Below are positions 7,645 to 10,077 of a DNA stretch of 10,077 nt, piece after piece. This DNA is from Eubacteriales Family XIII. Incertae Sedis bacterium (GTDB taxonomy: Bacteria > Bacillota > Clostridia > Peptostreptococcales > Anaerovoracaceae). Below the pieces are notes generated by a model that was not told where the DNA came from, did not search any database, and worked only from the letters and a program-made list of their open reading frames with translations. The stretch's first letter is position 1. Each line of letters starts with the position of its first letter. Location: positions 1 through 10,077 of the forward strand of contig JAITEX010000059.1 in NCBI GenBank assembly GCA_031281765.1. Direction: 5' to 3'. The translations under genes and the position numbers were made by a program.

Positions 7645-7696
7645 TCCGGCCAGTGACCGTAAGCCGCCGCATTGTCCGGTTGCCCGGCAATGCAAC

Positions 7697-7737
7697 AAAA
7701 AAGCTCCTGTTCCAACACGTTTGCTGGGACAAAAGCT
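7697..7737 (-). terminator. Regulated intrinsic terminator of the T-box
   Basis: On the minus strand AGCTTTTGTCCCAGC (7737-7723) pairs with GTTGGAACAGGAGCT (7716-7702) across a 6-nt loop, giving 15 positions with one mismatch, and a run of six T's overlaps the end of the stem (7702-7697). The 5' arm is shared with the competing antiterminator. There GCAGAAGC (7748-7741) pairs with GCTTTTGT (7736-7729), and GGG (7758-7756) pairs with CCC (7728-7726), around the TGGCACC bulge. The two folds exclude each other, which is the T-box switch. Confidence 0.93.
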
Positions 7738-7894
7738 GTAGCTTCTGCGGTGCCACCCGGCTTGGCGCTTGCGCGCCCACTCACTCCATGTACATCATAA
7801 TACACGCTCCCTTTATAACAGGCGGAGATCCCGTCAGTTTCTACTCGGCGCTTCAATTATGCTCTAAGGCGCTTTTCGTCCTGCCCTCACAGGT

Positions 7895-7897
7895 CCA
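7895..7897 (-). promoter_or_regulatory. T-box specifier codon TGG (Trp)
   Basis: The context GAA-TGG-A-CCTGTGAG lines up with the specifier region of the B. subtilis glyQS T-box (GAAA-GGC-A-TTCTTGAG) as I recall it, with the triplet followed by the conserved purine. TGG is the only tryptophan codon. Confidence 0.85.
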
Positions 7898-8013
7898 TTC
7901 ATTTCGGTCCGTCATACCGCACTCACATCAACGGCGGCTCTCTTGAAATCCGGTGTGCCAAAATTACTACTCCCGATCATCGGTTTGGAACAGATATTAA
8001 ATTGTTGGTATAT

Positions 8014-8042
8014 ATTATTGCACCTGATGCCGCGAAAGTCAA
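8014..8042 (-). promoter_or_regulatory. Promoter of the T-box/ABC importer operon
   Basis: On the minus strand there is TTGACT (8042-8037) and AATAAT (8019-8014) with a 17-base spacer. Both boxes match the sigma-A consensus at five of six positions. Transcription is expected to start near 8006-8008, about 12 nt before the first foldable bases of T-box Stem I. Confidence 0.8.
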
Positions 8043-8053
8043 GCGGAATATAG

Positions 8054-8059
8054 TATAAT
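8054..8059 (+). promoter_or_regulatory. Probable -10 box of the aconitase gene
   Basis: A perfect TATAAT lies 60 bases before the aconitase ATG. No recognisable -35 box is found 15-19 bases upstream, where the sequence is GC-rich. The promoter may need an activator or may be weak. It runs opposite to, and partly overlaps, the T-box operon promoter. Confidence 0.5.
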
Positions 8060-8079
8060 AAAATTTGTATACAAAATTT
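8060..8079 (+). promoter_or_regulatory. 20-bp palindrome at the aconitase start site, putative repressor operator
   Basis: The sequence is an inverted repeat centred on GTATAC, with the perfect 12-bp core TTTGTATACAAA (8064-8075). Symmetry extends to 20 bases with one mismatched pair. It begins right after the -10 box and covers the expected transcription start, a classic place for a repressor. The core TTGTATACAA resembles operators of GntR-family (FadR subgroup) regulators; the regulator itself is not in the window, so this is inference. Confidence 0.55.
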
Positions 8080-8108
8080 ATGCAGGTAAGAACCGGGATG
8101 CGGTGAAC

Positions 8109-8113
8109 GGAGG
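8109..8113 (+). promoter_or_regulatory. Ribosome binding site of the aconitase gene
   Basis: GGAGG lies five bases before the ATG at 8119 and supports that start. Confidence 0.8.
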
Positions 8114-8118
8114 TCAGC

Positions 8119-10056
8119 ATGGGAAAAACAGTGGCGTACAAAATATTGGAGAATCACCTTGTGGCGGGCGAACTTGCGCCGGGCAATGAAATCACGATAC
8201 GGATAGACCAGACGCTGACACAGGACAGCACGGGGACCATGGTCTACCTGCAGCTTGAGGCGATAGACCCGGGCAGGGTAAAGACCGAGCTTTCCGTCGC
8301 GTACGTCGACCATAATACCCTGCAGACGGGATTCGAAAACGCGGACGACCACGCCTTTATCGAAAGCGTGGCAAAGCGTCACGGCATACTGTTTTCAAAA
8401 CCCGGCGGCGGCATATGCCATCAGCTTCATCTCGAAAAATACGGGGCGCCCGGCAAGACGCTGATCGGCTCCGACAGCCATACCCCGACGGGCGGCGGCC
8501 TCGGCATGATAGCCATCGGCGCGGGCGGGCTTGACGTCGCGGTCGCGATGGCGAAGGGCGTCTACAGTTTTACAGCGCCGCAGGTGCTCGGCGTCCGTCT
8601 GTCGGGAAGCCTGCGCCCGTGGGTTTCGGCAAAGGACGTCATACTGTATGTGCTGAAAGAGCTGTCCGTCAAGGGCGGCGTCGGGAAAATCATCGAATAC
8701 TTCGGCCCCGGCGTAGCCGCGTTGACGGCGACGGACCGCGCAACCATCACGAATATGGGCGCCGAACTCGGCGCGACCACCTCCGTATTCCCGAGCGACG
8801 AACAGACGAAGCGGTACCTCGAACTGCGCGGCAGGGGCGCTGACTTCACGCCGCTTGCCGCCGACGAGGACGCCGTCTATGATGAGACGCTTGAGGTTGA
8901 CCTCTCCGCGCTGACGCCGCTTGCCGCCATGCCGCACAGCCCGGACAATGTGGCCGCCGTCTCCGAAATAGCCGGGACAGTGGTCAACCAGGTCGCCATC
9001 GGCAGCTGTACAAACTCATCCTATAGTGACCTCATGAAAGCCGCTCAGATTCTGAGCGGCCGCCGCGTCCACCCCGAAGTGAGCTTAGTCATTGCTCCGG
9101 GCTCAGCCGACATACTCTCACAGCTCGCCCGCAACGGCGCGCTTTCGGCCTTTATCGACGCGGGCGCGCGCGTCATCGAATGCGCCTGCGGGCCGTGCAT
9201 CGGCATGGGGCAGTCGCCGAAAAGCGGCGCGGTTTCCCTGCGTACCTTCAACAGGAACTTCAAGGGGCGCAGCGGGACCTTAGACGCGGACGTCTATCTC
9301 GTCAGCCCCGAGACGGCGGCTCTCGCCGCGGTGACCGGCGTTATTACGGACGGGCTGACGGAGGGGCCGGCTCTCGGCATCGAACTGACCGAACCCGAAG
9401 AACCCGCCTTCACGCCCGGCGAAAATTTCGTCGTGCGCCCGGACGGATGCGACAAGAAGAATACGCCCGTCGAAATGGGCCCGAATATCAAGCCCTTCCC
9501 GCAGAACATCGCGCTCGTCGACCGCGTCGAGGGTACCGTGATACTGCACGCGGGCGACAACGTAACGACGGACGATATTATGCCGTCGGACAGCCGGCTT
9601 CTGCCCTATCGCTCAAACATCCCCTACCTCGCGAACTTCTGCTTCGAAAAAATTGACACGGGGTTTGCCACGCGCGCAAAGGACGCGAACGGCGGCGTTA
9701 TTCTCGGAGGGGAGAATTACGGTCAGGGTTCGAGCCGCGAGCACGCCGCGCTCGCCCCGCTCTATCTCGGCGTCAAATTCGTTATCGCGAAATCATTCGC
9801 GCGCATACATCGCTCGAACCTCATCAACAGCGGCATCCTGCCGCTTGTCTTCGTGAACCACGCGGATTACGCCGCCATCAGCTTCGGGACGCGCCTCGTC
9901 ATCGAGGACGCAAGAGCGCAGCTTGACAGCGGTGAATTCATCGTGAAGGACGCGGACACGGGCCGTGAGTACCGTACGGCCGGACACTTTACGGACCTCG
10001 AGAAACAGATGCTGCGCGCTGGCGGCAAAATCAACCTTATCAAACAGACGGCGTGA
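8119..10056 (+). CDS. Aconitate hydratase (aconitase), compact Aquifex-type
   Basis: Aconitase interconverts citrate and isocitrate through cis-aconitate using a [4Fe-4S] cluster in the cytoplasm (TCA cycle or glutamate synthesis). At 645 residues it matches the short Aquifex-type aconitases and not the roughly 890-residue AcnA or AcnB. Cluster ligands are Cys297 (GSCTNSS), Cys357 and Cys360 (CGPCIGMG). Substrate-site motifs include SDSHTPTGGGLG (118-129, His121) and GDNVTTDDIMPS (479-490). The swivel domain has GENYGQGSSREHAAL (531-545), holding the Ser/Arg residues that bind substrate. Linker and swivel start at about 430-470. An extra Cys355 sits two residues before Cys357. ATG with GGAGG five bases upstream is a secure start; the stop is TGA. 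The gene is divergent from the T-box operon, with a palindrome at its start site. Homoaconitase or isopropylmalate isomerase is less likely: those are usually split or shorter in the large subunit. Confidence 0.95.
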   Translation: MGKTVAYKILENHLVAGELAPGNEITIRIDQTLTQDSTGTMVYLQLEAIDPGRVKTELSVAYVDHNTLQTGFENADDHAFIESVAKRHGILFSKPGGGICHQLHLEKYGAPGKTLIGSDSHTPTGGGLGMIAIGAGGLDVAVAMAKGVYSFTAPQVLGVRLSGSLRPWVSAKDVILYVLKELSVKGGVGKIIEYFGPGVAALTATDRATITNMGAELGATTSVFPSDEQTKRYLELRGRGADFTPLAADEDAVYDETLEVDLSALTPLAAMPHSPDNVAAVSEIAGTVVNQVAIGSCTNSSYSDLMKAAQILSGRRVHPEVSLVIAPGSADILSQLARNGALSAFIDAGARVIECACGPCIGMGQSPKSGAVSLRTFNRNFKGRSGTLDADVYLVSPETAALAAVTGVITDGLTEGPALGIELTEPEEPAFTPGENFVVRPDGCDKKNTPVEMGPNIKPFPQNIALVDRVEGTVILHAGDNVTTDDIMPSDSRLLPYRSNIPYLANFCFEKIDTGFATRAKDANGGVILGGENYGQGSSREHAALAPLYLGVKFVIAKSFARIHRSNLINSGILPLVFVNHADYAAISFGTRLVIEDARAQLDSGEFIVKDADTGREYRTAGHFTDLEKQMLRAGGKINLIKQTA

Positions 10057-10077
10057 GGCGCGTAAGGCGCGGGGGCA

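Larger units (their letters stand above)
7697..8006 (-). ncRNA. T-box riboswitch leader, tryptophan-specific (specifier TGG)
   Basis: A leader of about 310 nt that binds uncharged tRNA and allows read-through into the ABC importer genes. All parts can be folded by eye on the minus strand. In Stem I, the AGTAGTA of the specifier loop (7971-7965) is followed by helix ATTTTGG (7964-7958) with CCGAAAT (7907-7901). The AGAGAG bulge (7943-7938) and distal helix CCGC/GCGG (7937-7934 with 7920-7917) follow, then GAA-TGG-A on the 3' side of the specifier loop. The specifier TGG is at 7897-7895. A Stem IIA/B pseudoknot is present: ACGGG (7834-7830) with CCTGT (7822-7818), and loop CTCC (7827-7824) with GGAG (7810-7807). 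A Stem III-like hairpin GGCGC-GCAA-GCGCC lies at 7777-7764. The T-box proper has the 7-nt bulge TGGCACC (7755-7749). The 5' boundary is set by the promoter, the 3' one by the terminator T-run. Confidence 0.95.

Noticed and set aside
7632..7856. N-terminal extension of the binding protein by 75 residues to an upstream ATG
   Set aside because: It would translate the T-box antiterminator and terminator and put the lipoprotein signal peptide inside the protein; the ATG at 7631 has its own AAGGAGA.
7383..7946. Plus-strand open frame of 187 codons across the T-box region
   Set aside because: It runs antisense to the binding protein and the structured leader, with no recognisable protein features.
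8055..8081. CcpC-type dyad (ATAA-N7-TTAT) at the aconitase promoter
   Set aside because: ATAA and TTAT are both present but not at a seven-base spacing; the exact GTATAC-centred palindrome explains the region better.
7912..8382. Minus-strand open frame of 156 codons running from aconitase into the leader
   Set aside because: It lies antisense to aconitase and crosses the promoter and T-box Stem I; no family resemblance.
1..10077. CRISPR arrays, transposases, phage genes, tRNA or rRNA genes
   Set aside because: No regularly spaced repeats, transposase-like frames or cloverleaf or rRNA sequences were seen; nearly all of the window is accounted for by the listed genes and leader.

Overview
The window reads as chromosomal DNA of a GC-rich bacterium of the Firmicutes/Clostridia type. 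The main evidence is a complete T-box riboswitch with every canonical element, an OmpR/PhoB-type two-component pair next to an HtrA protease, strong AGGAGG-like ribosome binding sites, and a lipoprotein-dependent ABC importer of a kind common in clostridia and streptococci. I see no mobile elements, phage genes, tRNA or rRNA genes, or CRISPR arrays. Genus cannot be set from this stretch.

Layout. (1) Positions 1-1197, plus strand: the C-terminal part of the DNA repair ATPase RecN, cut by the window edge. (2) Positions 4800-1304, minus strand: a stress-response cluster of response regulator, sensor histidine kinase (start and stop overlapping by 4 bases) and membrane-anchored HtrA serine protease. 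It ends at an intrinsic terminator facing recN. (3) Positions 8042-4904, minus strand: a promoter, a leader of about 310 nt holding a T-box riboswitch, then substrate-binding lipoprotein, permease and ATPase of an ABC importer, closed by a strong hairpin. (4) Positions 8119-10056, plus strand: an Aquifex-type aconitase, divergent from the T-box transcript, with a palindromic putative operator at its predicted transcription start.

How the parts work together. The T-box specifier triplet reads TGG (Trp). The antiterminator bulge reads TGGC, which fits a tRNA with a G discriminator base, as tRNA-Trp has. The transporter is therefore best read as a TrpXYZ-type tryptophan importer, switched on when uncharged tRNA-Trp accumulates. 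The two-component pair and HtrA look like a self-contained envelope protein-quality circuit, comparable in logic to CssRS-HtrA of Bacillus subtilis. The aconitase and the transporter share a very tight divergent promoter region.

I did not find a wholly undescribed system. The most informative signals are the fully foldable Trp T-box, the palindrome at the aconitase start site, and the 13-bp hairpin at the junction of the transporter and regulator operons.
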